A DNA stretch of 64,000 bases from assembly GCF_001402915.1 (NCBI RefSeq), contig NZ_CP012945.1, forward strand, positions 4,875,501 through 4,939,500, written 5' to 3'. The stretch's first letter is position 1. Each line of letters begins with the position of its first letter. Under the pieces are notes generated by a model. It saw only the letters and a list, made by a program, of their open reading frames with translations, did not search any database and was not told the DNA's origin. This stretch comes from Devosia sp. A16 (lineage in GTDB: Bacteria; Pseudomonadota; Alphaproteobacteria; Rhizobiales; Devosiaceae). Of this stretch, positions 38,898 through 47,265 are shown in pieces. The position numbers were made by a program, and so were the translations under genes.

Positions 38898-39893
38898 CTA
38901 TTGCCCGACGATCTGAGGCAGGCTGGCAAGATCCTCCACCGGTGCATCGAGCGCCGGTTCTGCCTCTTCGGCGGCCAGGCCCGAGGTCAATGACTTGGCC
39001 TTCAGCGGGTCCATCTTGGCCAGGATCGGCGCCATCTTGCGCGGGTTCATGGCCTGCGCCACCCGCATCAGCACCGGCAGGTCGAGCTGGTTGAAAATGG
39101 TCGCGGCTTCCTTGGGTTTCATCGTCTCGTACATTGCGACGATCCCGGCGAACTGCTCTTTTTCGGCGGATTTCCTCTCGTCGACCAGAGCGTTGATCTT
39201 CGTTTCGATCGCCTTCAACGTCGCCGTGCGCTCGTCGAGCCGCTTTTCAGCGGCCTCCACCAGCGCCATCCGCATCTCCAGTTCCTTCTCGCGCGCATCG
39301 AGCGCGTCGCGGCGCTCGCCGAGCCGGTCGAGCAGTTCAGCCTCGCTGCCCCCGTTGCCGTCGATCGGCGCCAGCACACCCGCGCTGTTCACCTCCATCG
39401 GCAGGGCGTCGCCCTGCGCGCTGACCGCCGGTGGGCAGCCGAGACCTCCGACCGCGGCGGCTTCGGCGGATGCTGCGCCGTGCCCGGCCTCGGGGCTCGC
39501 AGCCGCCGCCGGGGCGCAGGCCGTGGCGGCAGGCTCGGCGACCTGCTGGATCCCCTGTTCTGGCGCCGCGGCTGCACCGGCTTGGGGCGACGACGCCTCG
39601 GCGCCATGGCTGCCGGTTCCTGCCTCCTGGCCAAGCGGCAATACCGGCGCCTGGTCGGCCAGGGTCGGGCTGGTATCGGCCATCGTGGCGTCTGGCGGCA
39701 GCGCCATGGTCGGATCGACTCCCGCCGCGGGCGCCGCGGCCGGCGCGCCGTGTCCCCCGCCTTCGCCCGCCGCTACCGCGCTGCCTGTGCCGACCAGCAC
39801 ATAGCCGCCGGTGGTCACCAGCCCGATGCCCTTGAACAGCAGGAGCGCAGTGGTGGCGGCTATGACGACCGGGAGCAGGCGCGGCGTTTTCAT
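38898..39893 (-). CDS. motE: MotE-like motility protein (coiled coil plus MgtE-N-like domain)
   Basis: This 331-residue protein has an N-terminal membrane anchor (LPVVIAATTALLLFKGIGLV) and a long Ala/Pro/Gly-rich linker to about residue 185. A coiled coil follows (LGERRDALDAREKELEMRMALVEAAEKRLDERTATLKAIE), then the MgtE-N/FliG-like end MKPKEAATIFNQLDLPVLMRVAQAMNPRKMAPILAKMDPLKA. In Sinorhizobium, MotE is a periplasmic chaperone for the motor protein MotC. The start overlaps the stop of the DUF6468 gene (TGATG). The linker is longer than I would expect for the family. Confidence 0.82.
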   Translation of the reverse strand: MKTPRLLPVVIAATTALLLFKGIGLVTTGGYVLVGTGSAVAAGEGGGHGAPAAAPAAGVDPTMALPPDATMADTSPTLADQAPVLPLGQEAGTGSHGAEASSPQAGAAAAPEQGIQQVAEPAATACAPAAAASPEAGHGAASAEAAAVGGLGCPPAVSAQGDALPMEVNSAGVLAPIDGNGGSEAELLDRLGERRDALDAREKELEMRMALVEAAEKRLDERTATLKAIETKINALVDERKSAEKEQFAGIVAMYETMKPKEAATIFNQLDLPVLMRVAQAMNPRKMAPILAKMDPLKAKSLTSGLAAEEAEPALDAPVEDLASLPQIVGQ

Positions 39894-40324
39894 CAGGCGG
39901 CGTTGCCGCGGATGCGCGGCCGCATGGAGAGCTGCTGCAGCGCCGACTGCACCTTGTTGGGCTCGTCAAGCCGATCGTCGAACGGCTGCGCGCCGCGCGC
40001 TGCGCTGGTGATCCGGGCCAGTCGATCCATGATCTGCTGGCCGGCATTGACGTGATTGGCGAGTTCGACCCCGAACCGTTCGGCTTCGCCCAGCCGGGCC
40101 TCGAGCACGGTCTCGGCTTCCTGGGCGGTGTGCTTAAGCTCCTGGATCGCCGCATTGGCGAGGCCGGTCGCCTGAACCAGGTCGGCAACCATCTGCTTGA
40201 GTTCGCCGCGATCGGAGTGGAGGCGCTTCAGGCGCTGATTGAGGATCACGCAATAGCCGATTGTCGTAGCAAGCAAAATCGCAACCAGCGTTTCGATCAC
40301 GATCCCCAGCGGCAAACCGAACAT
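39893..40324 (-). CDS. DUF6468 flagellar-cluster protein
   Basis: This 143-residue protein has one N-terminal membrane helix (LGIVIETLVAILLATTIGYCVILNQRLKRLHSDRGELKQMVADL) and a helical, probably coiled-coil body (IQELKHTAQEAETVLEARLGEAERFGVELANHVNAG). It matches the DUF6468 proteins that sit between fliM and motE in many alphaproteobacteria. Its function is not known. Both ends overlap neighbouring genes by one base, so it is translated as part of the fliL operon. Confidence 0.8.
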   Translation of the reverse strand: MFGLPLGIVIETLVAILLATTIGYCVILNQRLKRLHSDRGELKQMVADLVQATGLANAAIQELKHTAQEAETVLEARLGEAERFGVELANHVNAGQQIMDRLARITSAARGAQPFDDRLDEPNKVQSALQQLSMRPRIRGNAA

Positions 40325-41484
40325 CAGCGGCCCTCCTGTTTGTCTTCATCGATGGCCTCGAAGGCCGCCATCGTTACCTTCGGTGGATTGAGCGGGCGCG
40401 ACACCCGCACCGACACATGGTTGCCGATATGCCCCATGATCGCTTCGGTGAGATCGACATTGCCGCAGCGCAGCCCGATCGGATCGCTCGGCGTGCGATC
40501 GAACATCACCGTATCGCCCGGCTGCATCGACAGCACCCGGCTCAGCGGCAGGTCCATCTCATGCAGAATCGCGTCGACTTCGACGTCAGCCGCGAAGATC
40601 TCGGTCGCGAGGTGGCCTTCCCAGATCGGGTCGCGGCCGAATTTCTCGCCCATATACATCTGCAGCAGCTGCTCGCGGATCGGCTCGATCGTCGCGTAGG
40701 GCAAGAGGATTTCGATCTTGCCGCCCCGATCGTCCATCTCGATCCTGAGCTCGATCAGGATGGCGGCATTGGCCGGACGTGAGATCGCGGCAAAGCGCGG
40801 GTTGGTCTCCAGCCGCTCGATGCGGAAATTGACCTCGGTCACCGGCTCGAAAGCCCGGTGCGTGTCCTCGAGGATCACCTCGATCATGCGGCGGGCCAGC
40901 GCCATCTCGATGGTGGTATAGGGGCGCCCCTCGACGCGGATCTGCCCGCCGACGCGGCGCCCGCCCAGCAGCACGTCGATCATCGAATAGATCAGCGACG
41001 AGTCGACGGTCAGCAGGCCATAGTTCTCCCACTCCTCGGCCTTGATCACCGAGAGAATGGCGGGCAGCGGGATGGAGTTGAGATAGTCGCCGAACCGCAC
41101 CGACGAGATCGAGTCGAGCGCCACCTCGACATTGTCGGAAGTGAAATTCCGCAGCGACGTCGTCGCCAGCCGTACCAGCCGATCGAAGACGATCTCCAGC
41201 ATCGGGAGGCGCTCGTAGGAGACCAGCGCCGAGTTGATCAGTGCCTGCACCCCGGTGAGTTCGGCCCCGCCGCCCGCATTGGGGTCGAAGCCGAGCAGGC
41301 TGTCGATCTCGTCCTGGTTGAGCACCCGGTCGGCGGCGCCGGCTTCGCCGCTGTCCGCCTCCAGCATGGCCGCCCACTCTGCGCCCAGCGCGTCTTCTCC
41401 GCCGGCCGAGGCAGCTGCGGCGCCCATGGCCCCGTCGAGGCCCCATTCGTCGCTGAGTTTGTCCTGGTCGCCCGGTCCGGCCAT
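40324..41484 (-). CDS. fliM: flagellar motor switch protein FliM
   Basis: This 386-residue protein forms the C ring with FliG and FliN and binds CheY-P. After a variable N-terminus comes LNQDEIDSLLGF, then the middle domain (MLEIVFDRLVRLATTSLRNFTSDNVEV, LPAILSVIKAEEWENYGLLTVDSSLIYSMIDVLLGGRR) and the C-terminal FliN-like domain (LPLSRVLSMQPGDTVMFDRTPSDPIGLRCGN). The ATG at 41484 overlaps the fliL stop (TGATG). A GTG at 41487 is less likely. fliN and fliG are not in this window. Confidence 0.95.
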   Translation of the reverse strand: MAGPGDQDKLSDEWGLDGAMGAAAASAGGEDALGAEWAAMLEADSGEAGAADRVLNQDEIDSLLGFDPNAGGGAELTGVQALINSALVSYERLPMLEIVFDRLVRLATTSLRNFTSDNVEVALDSISSVRFGDYLNSIPLPAILSVIKAEEWENYGLLTVDSSLIYSMIDVLLGGRRVGGQIRVEGRPYTTIEMALARRMIEVILEDTHRAFEPVTEVNFRIERLETNPRFAAISRPANAAILIELRIEMDDRGGKIEILLPYATIEPIREQLLQMYMGEKFGRDPIWEGHLATEIFAADVEVDAILHEMDLPLSRVLSMQPGDTVMFDRTPSDPIGLRCGNVDLTEAIMGHIGNHVSVRVSRPLNPPKVTMAAFEAIDEDKQEGR

Positions 41485-41969
41485 CACTGCACCAGGATTT
41501 CCTTGAACAGGATCGAGTCCACCTGCTGTGGAAAAATCGCGATGTTCACCCGGCGGCGCAGCTCTTCCTTGAGCCGGTAGATGCCGGCCGAGCCCTCGAG
41601 ATCGCTCTTGCGCAGTTCGCGCAGGTAGACCTGGAACGCATCGACCACCTTGGCCATGCGCGGCTGGATCTCGGTCATCACCTCTTCATTGGCGACCTCG
41701 AGCGCCACGGTCAGCTTCATGAACTGCTCGCGCTCGCCATCGCCACGCAGGTTCACCGTCATGGTCGGCAGGTTGAAAATGAAGGTTTCGGGCACCGCCG
41801 CGAGATGCGCCTCGTCCGGCTTGGGAGCGGAAAAGAGGAGAAAGTAAGCCGCCGCACCGCCGCCAAGCAGCACCACTGCCGCAGCTACCATGGCGATCAG
41901 CATGATGGGCAGCTTCTTTTTCGCGGGCGCGGCGACATCGCCACCCTCGATATCGGCTTCAGCCGTCAT
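41484..41969 (-). CDS. fliL: flagellar basal body-associated protein FliL
   Basis: This 161-residue protein has a single membrane helix (LPIMLIAMVAAAVVLLGGGAAAYFLL) and the periplasmic FliL domain (TFIFNLPTMTVNLRGDGEREQFMKLTVALEVANEEV, AFQVYLRELRKSDLEGSAGIYRLKEELRRRVN). FliL supports stators at the motor. It is the first gene of the fliL-fliM-DUF6468-motE operon. A CtrA-like box lies 60-74 bases upstream. Confidence 0.94.
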   Translation of the reverse strand: MTAEADIEGGDVAAPAKKKLPIMLIAMVAAAVVLLGGGAAAYFLLFSAPKPDEAHLAAVPETFIFNLPTMTVNLRGDGEREQFMKLTVALEVANEEVMTEIQPRMAKVVDAFQVYLRELRKSDLEGSAGIYRLKEELRRRVNIAIFPQQVDSILFKEILVQ

Positions 41970-42028
41970 GCCCCAAACCCCTGCCCCGCCGGACGATTCC
42001 GGTCAGGATCGAGCTAAGCGCTCGAGGG

Positions 42029-42043
42029 TTAACGATTGGTTAC
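42029..42043. promoter_or_regulatory. CtrA-type box upstream of fliL
   Basis: TTAACGATTGGTTAC (minus strand GTAA-N7-TTAA) matches the CtrA consensus at 7 of 8 fixed positions. It lies 60-74 bases before the fliL ATG, a position similar to that at flgB and fliX. Confidence 0.5.
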
Positions 42044-42055
42044 GAACTGCCTCAA

Positions 42056-42114
42056 CCCGGCACATTTTGCCGGGCAGTTTTTGCCACTCGTCATGCCATT
42101 CGGCATTGTCTGCC
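42056..42114. promoter_or_regulatory. three GGCA-N5-TGCC palindromes upstream of flgF (candidate FlbD enhancer)
   Basis: Copies are GGCACATTTTGCC at 42059-42071, within the 19-base palindrome CCCGGCACATTTTGCCGGG at 42056-42074, GGCAGTTTTTGCC at 42073-42085, and GGCATTGTCTGCC at 42102-42114. Their centres lie about 123, 109 and 80 bases before the start predicted from the sigma-54 promoter, the normal range for an activator of sigma-54 polymerase. They may also act on fliL in the other direction. Confidence 0.6.
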
Positions 42115-42160
42115 CGGACGGCATTCACCTCAAGTTATTGATTTCGCTGCGCATCTCGAC

Positions 42161-42177
42161 TTGGCATGGTTGCTGCA
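42161..42177 (+). promoter_or_regulatory. sigma-54 promoter of the flgF operon
   Basis: TTGGCATGGTTGCTGCA has the required GG-N10-GC spacing and departs from the YTGGCACGRNNNTTGCW consensus at only two positions. It ends 69 bases before the flgF ATG and has candidate activator sites upstream. Confidence 0.75.
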
Positions 42178-42246
42178 ACGTTAATTGCGAACCCGACGGC
42201 CTGGGGAGGTCGGACGGTTCGGGGACGTAACGGGGACTTCGGCGCC

Positions 42247-42984
42247 ATGGAAAATGCGCAGCTCATCGGATTGTCGCGGCAGATCGCCTTGCAGCGGCAG
42301 ATGGATGTGGTGGCGAACAACATCGCCAACATCAACACGACAGGTTTCAAGTCCGAGCAGTTGCTGTTCGAGGAATACCTGATGCCGGTCGCCCGGGATC
42401 GCGACTTCCCGACCCTGGACCAGCCCCTCAGCTACACTGACGACTGGACGACCATCCACGACATGGCCGGTGGCGCGCTGGTCCAGACCGACAACCCGCT
42501 GGACGTGGCGCTGCAGGGCGACGGCTTCCTCTCCGTGCAGACCGCCGCCGGCGAGCGCTACACCAAGTCCGGCTCGCTGGCCATCGACCCCTCCGGCACC
42601 CTGGTCGATCTCGACGGCAACCCGGTACTCGGCACTGGCGGCCCGATCCAGTTCGCCGCCGGCGAAACCGACATCACGATCGGCGAGGACGGCTCGATCT
42701 CCTCCAGCGCCGGCCAGAAGGGCCGCCTCGCGATCGTCGAGTTCGCCGATCCGCAGGCCGTCCAGCGCGATGGCAGCAACCTCTGGTCCGGCGGCAACCC
42801 GGTCGCCGCCACCGGTACGCGGGTGCTGCAGGGCAACCTCGAGAAATCCAACGTCAACGGCGTCGGCGAGATGACCGAGATGATCCGTGTGCAGCGCGCC
42901 TACGAAAGCGTCGCCTCGCTGATCTCCAAGCAGGACGACCAGCGCCGCAGCGCGATCCAGAAACTCGGCAACCTCAACGGCTGA
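42247..42984 (+). CDS. flgF: flagellar basal body rod protein FlgF
   Basis: This 245-residue proximal rod protein shows MENAQLIGLSRQIALQRQMDVVANNIANINTTGFKSEQL at the start, VALQGDGFLSVQT in the middle and NVNGVGEMTEMIRVQRAYESVASLI at the end, the typical FlgF form. The ATG at 42247 begins the conserved helix. A reading from 42166 would run through the sigma-54 promoter. It leads the flgF-flgG-flgA-flgH operon. Confidence 0.95.
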   Translation: MENAQLIGLSRQIALQRQMDVVANNIANINTTGFKSEQLLFEEYLMPVARDRDFPTLDQPLSYTDDWTTIHDMAGGALVQTDNPLDVALQGDGFLSVQTAAGERYTKSGSLAIDPSGTLVDLDGNPVLGTGGPIQFAAGETDITIGEDGSISSSAGQKGRLAIVEFADPQAVQRDGSNLWSGGNPVAATGTRVLQGNLEKSNVNGVGEMTEMIRVQRAYESVASLISKQDDQRRSAIQKLGNLNG

Positions 42985-42998
42985 TCGGAGCAGACAAG

Positions 42999-43784
42999 AT
43001 GAAAGCCCTCTACATCGCTTCGACCGGCATGGCCGCGCAGGAACGCAACGTCGAAGTCATCTCCAACAACATCGCGAACATGCGCACCACCGGCTACAAG
43101 CGGGCGCGTGCCGAGTTCCAGGACCTGCTATACCAGGTCCAGCGCCAGGCCGGCAGCACCACCTCCGAGACCGGCACCATGGCCCCGGTCGGCATCGAGA
43201 TCGGCTCGGGTGTCCGCACCGCCGCGACCCCGCGCGTCATGAGCCAGGGCACTGTCGCCCCCACCGAGAAGGAACTCGACGTCGCCATCCGCGGTGAAGG
43301 GTTCTTCGTCGTACAGATGCCTGACGGTCGCACCGGTTACACCCGCGACGGCTCGTTCGAGCGCAGCCCCGAGGGGCAGCTGGTCAATGTCGACGGCTAC
43401 GAGATCCAGCCCGGCATCACCATCCCCGGCAATGCCAATTCGATATCGATCAGCCCGGACGGCACGGTCGAGGTGTTCCTCGACAACGACACCACCCCGA
43501 CGACGGTCGGGCAATTGCAGCTGGCGCGCTTCGTCAACAAGGCGGGCCTCGCTTCGGCCGGCAACAACCTGTTCCTCGAGACGGCCTCGAGCGGTCCGGC
43601 TCAGGTCGGCACCCCCAACCAGGATGGCATGGGCGACCTGCTGCAGGAATATCTCGAGAGCTCCAACGTCAACTCCGTGACCGAGATCGCCGACCTGATC
43701 GCCGCTCAGCGTGCCTACGAGATGAACGCCCGCGTCATCTCGGGAGCCGACGAGATGATGCAGTCGGCCAGCCAGCTGCGCTGA
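42999..43784 (+). CDS. flgG: flagellar distal rod protein FlgG
   Basis: This 261-residue protein builds the distal rod. Diagnostic parts are MKALYIASTGMAAQERNVEVISNNIANMRTTGYKRARAEFQDLLYQ, the VAIRGEGFFVVQMPDGRTGYTRDGSF stretch and the C-terminal ESSNVNSVTEIADLIAAQRAYEMNARVI. It follows flgF after 14 bases. Confidence 0.97.
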   Translation: MKALYIASTGMAAQERNVEVISNNIANMRTTGYKRARAEFQDLLYQVQRQAGSTTSETGTMAPVGIEIGSGVRTAATPRVMSQGTVAPTEKELDVAIRGEGFFVVQMPDGRTGYTRDGSFERSPEGQLVNVDGYEIQPGITIPGNANSISISPDGTVEVFLDNDTTPTTVGQLQLARFVNKAGLASAGNNLFLETASSGPAQVGTPNQDGMGDLLQEYLESSNVNSVTEIADLIAAQRAYEMNARVISGADEMMQSASQLR

Positions 43785-43798
43785 TCGGGAGGCCATAG

Positions 43799-44746
43799 AT
43801 GCGCAAGTTCATTCTCCCTGCCCTGCTCGCGATCTTCGCCGGCTCCAGCGCGTTCGCCGCCCCGGTGCTCCGGGCCGAGGTCTCGGTCAACCACCCCGTC
43901 GTCACCGTCGGCGATATGTTCGAGGACGCCGGCCTCATGGCCGAGCGTGCGCTGTTCCGGGCTCCGGCTCCGGGCACCACCGGGATCGTCAGCCTCGACG
44001 CCATCAGAGCCGCGGCGCTCAGGGCCGGCCTCACCGATTACACCCAGGATGGCCTGCTGAATGTGCGGGTCGAGCGTCGGGCCACTGTGGTCGATGCCGC
44101 AACCTTCACCAACCTCATCTCCGGCGACCTCGCGGCGCGCGGCCTGCTGCCCGCCGGCGCCGAGTTGCACGCCCGCTTCGACAATCCCGCGCTCACCTAC
44201 AACGCCGAGGCGGTCGAAACCCCGGTGACGCTGGTCGCCTTGCGCTACCAGCCGGGCGCCGCCGGTTTTACCGCCCGCTTCCAGATTGCCGGGATCGAGC
44301 TGCCGGTAGATGTCACGGGCAGCCTCGACCTGCTGGTCGAGGTTCCGCATCTCGCCGCCACGCTGAAGGCCGGCGCAGTGCTGGGGCCGCAGGACATCGA
44401 GATGAAGCGAGTGCCGCTCGATTTCGCCGACCAGTCCGGTGTCGAGGGTCTCGATGACCTGGTCGGCAAGCAGCTCCGCCGCAATTCCCGCGCCGGGGTG
44501 ATGCTGAAAGCCGCCGACGTGACCGAGCCCCTCGCGGTGCGTCGCAATACCCAGGTCACCGTGGTGCTGCGCACCGGCCCGATGACGCTGACCGTGATCG
44601 GCCAGTCGCTCGGCGACGCCGTCACCGGCCAGCCGGTGCAGGTGATGAACAGCGTAACGCGAAAAATCCTCAACGGCGTCGCGACCGCCAACGGCGCGGT
44701 GGAGATCACCACTGCTGCCACCAAGCTCCAGGTCGCCGGGCTGTGA
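43799..44746 (+). CDS. flgA: flagellar P-ring chaperone FlgA
   Basis: This 315-residue protein has a signal peptide (MRKFILPALLAIFAGSSAFAA) and a C-terminal SAF-like domain (VPHLAATLKAGAVLGPQDIEMKRVP, GVEGLDDLVGKQLRRNSRAGVMLKAADV, VQVMNSVTRKILNGVATANGAVEI). FlgA helps FlgI form the P ring in the periplasm. It starts 14 bases after flgG. The N-terminal 150 residues are longer than in enterobacterial FlgA, as is common in alphaproteobacteria. Confidence 0.92.
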   Translation: MRKFILPALLAIFAGSSAFAAPVLRAEVSVNHPVVTVGDMFEDAGLMAERALFRAPAPGTTGIVSLDAIRAAALRAGLTDYTQDGLLNVRVERRATVVDAATFTNLISGDLAARGLLPAGAELHARFDNPALTYNAEAVETPVTLVALRYQPGAAGFTARFQIAGIELPVDVTGSLDLLVEVPHLAATLKAGAVLGPQDIEMKRVPLDFADQSGVEGLDDLVGKQLRRNSRAGVMLKAADVTEPLAVRRNTQVTVVLRTGPMTLTVIGQSLGDAVTGQPVQVMNSVTRKILNGVATANGAVEITTAATKLQVAGL

Positions 44747-44766
44747 CGAGCAAAAGGACAACTGAA

Positions 44767-45507
44767 ATGAACTCGATGAAACTCTTCGCCGCCCTTGCGC
44801 TCACCGCCCTGCTCGCCGGCTGCTCGACCATGGATCAGCTCGCCAGCGTCGGCGAACAGCCTCGGCTGACCGCCATCGCCGACCCCACGGCCCAGGCGGG
44901 CTACCGCCCGGTGCAGATGCCGATGCCCGAGCCGGTCGTCGCCTCGTACCAGCCCAACTCGCTGTTCTCGAACGAGGCCCGCGGCTTCTTCAAGGATCAG
45001 CGCGCCCACAAGATCGGCGACATCCTGACCGTGATGGTCACCATCGACGACAGCGCCAAGATGCAGAACAGCACCGACCGGGAGCGCTCCTCGTCGTCCT
45101 CGGGCAGCGTCGGCGGCGTGCTGGGCTCAATCTTCGGCGGCAAGGTGCCGCTGGCCGACGTGCAGGCGTCGGGCAAGCTCACCACTGCCGGCGACATGGC
45201 CGATGGTGGTTCCGGCTCGGTCAACCGCAAGGAAAGCCTCGCCACCCAGGTTGCCGCCGTTGTGGTGCAGGTGCTGCCCAACGGCAACCTGGTGATCGAG
45301 GGGCACCAGGAAGTACGCGTCAACTTCGAAATGCGCGAGCTGATCGTCGCCGGCATCGTCCGCCCCGAGGACATCCACGCCGACAACACCATCCCCTCGT
45401 CCAAGATCGCCGAGGCCCGCATCTCCTACGGCGGCCGCGGTCAGATCACCCAGATGCAGCAGCCGCGTTACGGCCAGCAGATCGCCGACGCCATCATGCC
45501 CTTCTGA
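44767..45507 (+). CDS. flgH: flagellar L-ring lipoprotein FlgH
   Basis: This 246-residue protein has a lipoprotein signal with the lipobox LLAGC (MKLFAALALTALLAGCST). The L-ring core follows: SLFSNEARGFFKDQRAHKIGDILTVMV, VAAVVVQVLPNGNLVIEGHQEVRVNFEMRELIVAGIVRPEDI and AEARISYGGRGQITQMQQPRYGQQI. AGGAC precedes the ATG at 44767. A GTG at 44743 overlapping the flgA stop is less likely. It ends the flgF operon. Confidence 0.95.
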   Translation: MNSMKLFAALALTALLAGCSTMDQLASVGEQPRLTAIADPTAQAGYRPVQMPMPEPVVASYQPNSLFSNEARGFFKDQRAHKIGDILTVMVTIDDSAKMQNSTDRERSSSSSGSVGGVLGSIFGGKVPLADVQASGKLTTAGDMADGGSGSVNRKESLATQVAAVVVQVLPNGNLVIEGHQEVRVNFEMRELIVAGIVRPEDIHADNTIPSSKIAEARISYGGRGQITQMQQPRYGQQIADAIMPF

Positions 45508-45608
45508 TCGAGGCGCCTTTCCTTTGCTTGAGCTTCCCCATCGTCGACCGCGCAATCCCCCATTGGTGCGGTCGGCCTCGGCAGGTTCCAGAACAGAACC
45601 CGCCCAAG

Positions 45609-45640
45609 AGGGCGCAGTCTCCCCGGCTGCGCCCTTCCCC
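45609..45640 (+). terminator. probable terminator after the flgF-flgH operon
   Basis: AGGGCGCAG-TCTCCCCGG-CTGCGCCCT forms a perfect 9-bp stem about 100 bases after flgH. The T tail is short (TTCCCC), so it may be weak. The rest of the 233-base gap shows nothing else. Confidence 0.55.
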
Positions 45641-45740
45641 GTTCGTTAGCCAATGGCGAAAACAGCAGCCGGTGATTGGGGTTTCGCCGTCCTGCCCTAT
45701 TCGCTACTCACTATTCGCCACTCGCATGCTGGAGTCCCCG

Positions 45741-47252
45741 ATGCCCTCTCCCAATTCCGCCTTCTCCAAACTCGATGCGCTGAGCCGCAAGCTCGAAGCC
45801 ATCGAGCATGCCCAATCGATGCTGGGCGTCGACGAGGCCGTGATGATGCCGGTGGGCGGTGGCGAGAAACGCGCCGAGACCATGTCGACGCTGGCCGGCA
45901 TGTATCACGAGATGGCCACCGCGCCGGAAGTCGGCGATTGGCTCGGCGATGCCGAGGCCGAACCGCTCGATGAGATGCAGACCCTCGCCATCCGCGAGTT
46001 CCGCCGTGTCCACACCAACATGACCTGTCTGTCGGCCGATTTCGTCCGCAAGCAGGTCAACGCCCGTATCCGTGCCGAGCAGTTGTGGCGCGAGCTCCGT
46101 CCAAGCGGCGACTGGGCCGGCTTCCTGCCGGCCTTCGAAGGGCTGGTGGCGACGGCGCGCGAGGAAGCGCAACTGCGCGCCGACGTGCTCGGCCTCTCCC
46201 CCTATGACGCACTGATGGAGCAGTATGATCCAGGCAACCGCGTCGCCGAGGTGGCGCCGGTGCTCAATGACCTCAAGACCTTCCTCAAGGATTTCGTCCC
46301 GGCTGCCCTGGCGCACCAGGAGGAAAAGCTGGCGCGGCGCCCGCTGAAGCCGCTCAACGCCCCATTCGCCATCGAAAAGCAGAAGGCGCTGGGCCTGGTG
46401 ATGATGGAAGCCGTCGGCTTCGATTTCGAACACGGCCGGCTGGATGTTTCGCACCACCCGTTCTGCGGCGGCGTGCCCACCGATATCCGCATGACCACCC
46501 GCTATACCGAGGGCGAGTTCCTCACTTCGCTGATGGGCATCCTGCACGAGACCGGGCACGGCCTCTACGAACAGGGCCTGCCCAAGGAGTGGACGCACTG
46601 GCCGGTCGGCCGCGCTCGGGGCATGGCCATGCATGAAAGCCAGAGCCTGTTCGTCGAAAAGCAGATCGCCCGCTCGCCGGAGTTCTGGGAATGGGCCATG
46701 CCGCATGTCCGGGAGAAACTCGGAGAAGCCGCGATTGCCGGCTGGGAACTGGAGGACGTGCTGGCGCATGTGCATTTCATCGAGCGCGGCCTGATCCGCG
46801 TCGACGCCGACGAGGCCACCTACCCGCTGCATGTCATCCTGCGCTTCGAGCTGGAACAGGACCTGATCAGCGGCAAGCTGGCGCCCAGGGATGTGCCCGA
46901 GGCCTGGGACGCCAAGATGCGCGAGTATCTGGGGCTCTCTACTATCGACAACATGAAGGATGGCCCGATGCAGGACGTACACTGGCCGTCGGGCGCGATC
47001 GGCTATTTCCCCAGCTACACGCTGGGCGCCATCATCGCGGCGCAGCTGTGGAGCGCCATCGAGCGTGACCAGCCCAACGCCCGCGAGGACATGCGCAATG
47101 GCCGCTTCGTGGGGATCAATGACTGGCGGCGGGAGAAGATCTGGAACGAGGCGAGCAAATACTCGACGCCCGACCTGCTGCAGCGCGCCACCGGCGAAAA
47201 GCTCAACGCGCGTCACTTCCAGGAGCACCTGACGCGCCGCTATCTCAGCTGA
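45741..47252 (+). CDS. M32-family metallocarboxypeptidase (carboxypeptidase Taq type)
   Basis: This 503-residue protein is of the normal length for M32 enzymes. The zinc site is His269-Glu-Thr-Gly-His273 in GILHETGHGLYEQGL. The third ligand Glu lies in AMHESQSLFVEKQIARS, and ADEATYPLHVILRFELEQDLI with GAIGYFPSYTLGAIIAAQLW are also typical. These cytoplasmic enzymes remove C-terminal residues from peptides. The ATG at 45741 has GGAG 6 bases before it. A longer reading from 45528 is not supported by the family. Confidence 0.92.
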   Translation: MPSPNSAFSKLDALSRKLEAIEHAQSMLGVDEAVMMPVGGGEKRAETMSTLAGMYHEMATAPEVGDWLGDAEAEPLDEMQTLAIREFRRVHTNMTCLSADFVRKQVNARIRAEQLWRELRPSGDWAGFLPAFEGLVATAREEAQLRADVLGLSPYDALMEQYDPGNRVAEVAPVLNDLKTFLKDFVPAALAHQEEKLARRPLKPLNAPFAIEKQKALGLVMMEAVGFDFEHGRLDVSHHPFCGGVPTDIRMTTRYTEGEFLTSLMGILHETGHGLYEQGLPKEWTHWPVGRARGMAMHESQSLFVEKQIARSPEFWEWAMPHVREKLGEAAIAGWELEDVLAHVHFIERGLIRVDADEATYPLHVILRFELEQDLISGKLAPRDVPEAWDAKMREYLGLSTIDNMKDGPMQDVHWPSGAIGYFPSYTLGAIIAAQLWSAIERDQPNAREDMRNGRFVGINDWRREKIWNEASKYSTPDLLQRATGEKLNARHFQEHLTRRYLS

Positions 47253-47265
47253 TCGGGGGTTAACC

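Noticed and set aside
42091-42105. TGCC-N4-GGCA inverted order next to the flgF enhancer sites
   Set aside because: It is made by the ends of neighbouring GGCA-N5-TGCC copies and does not need a separate explanation.
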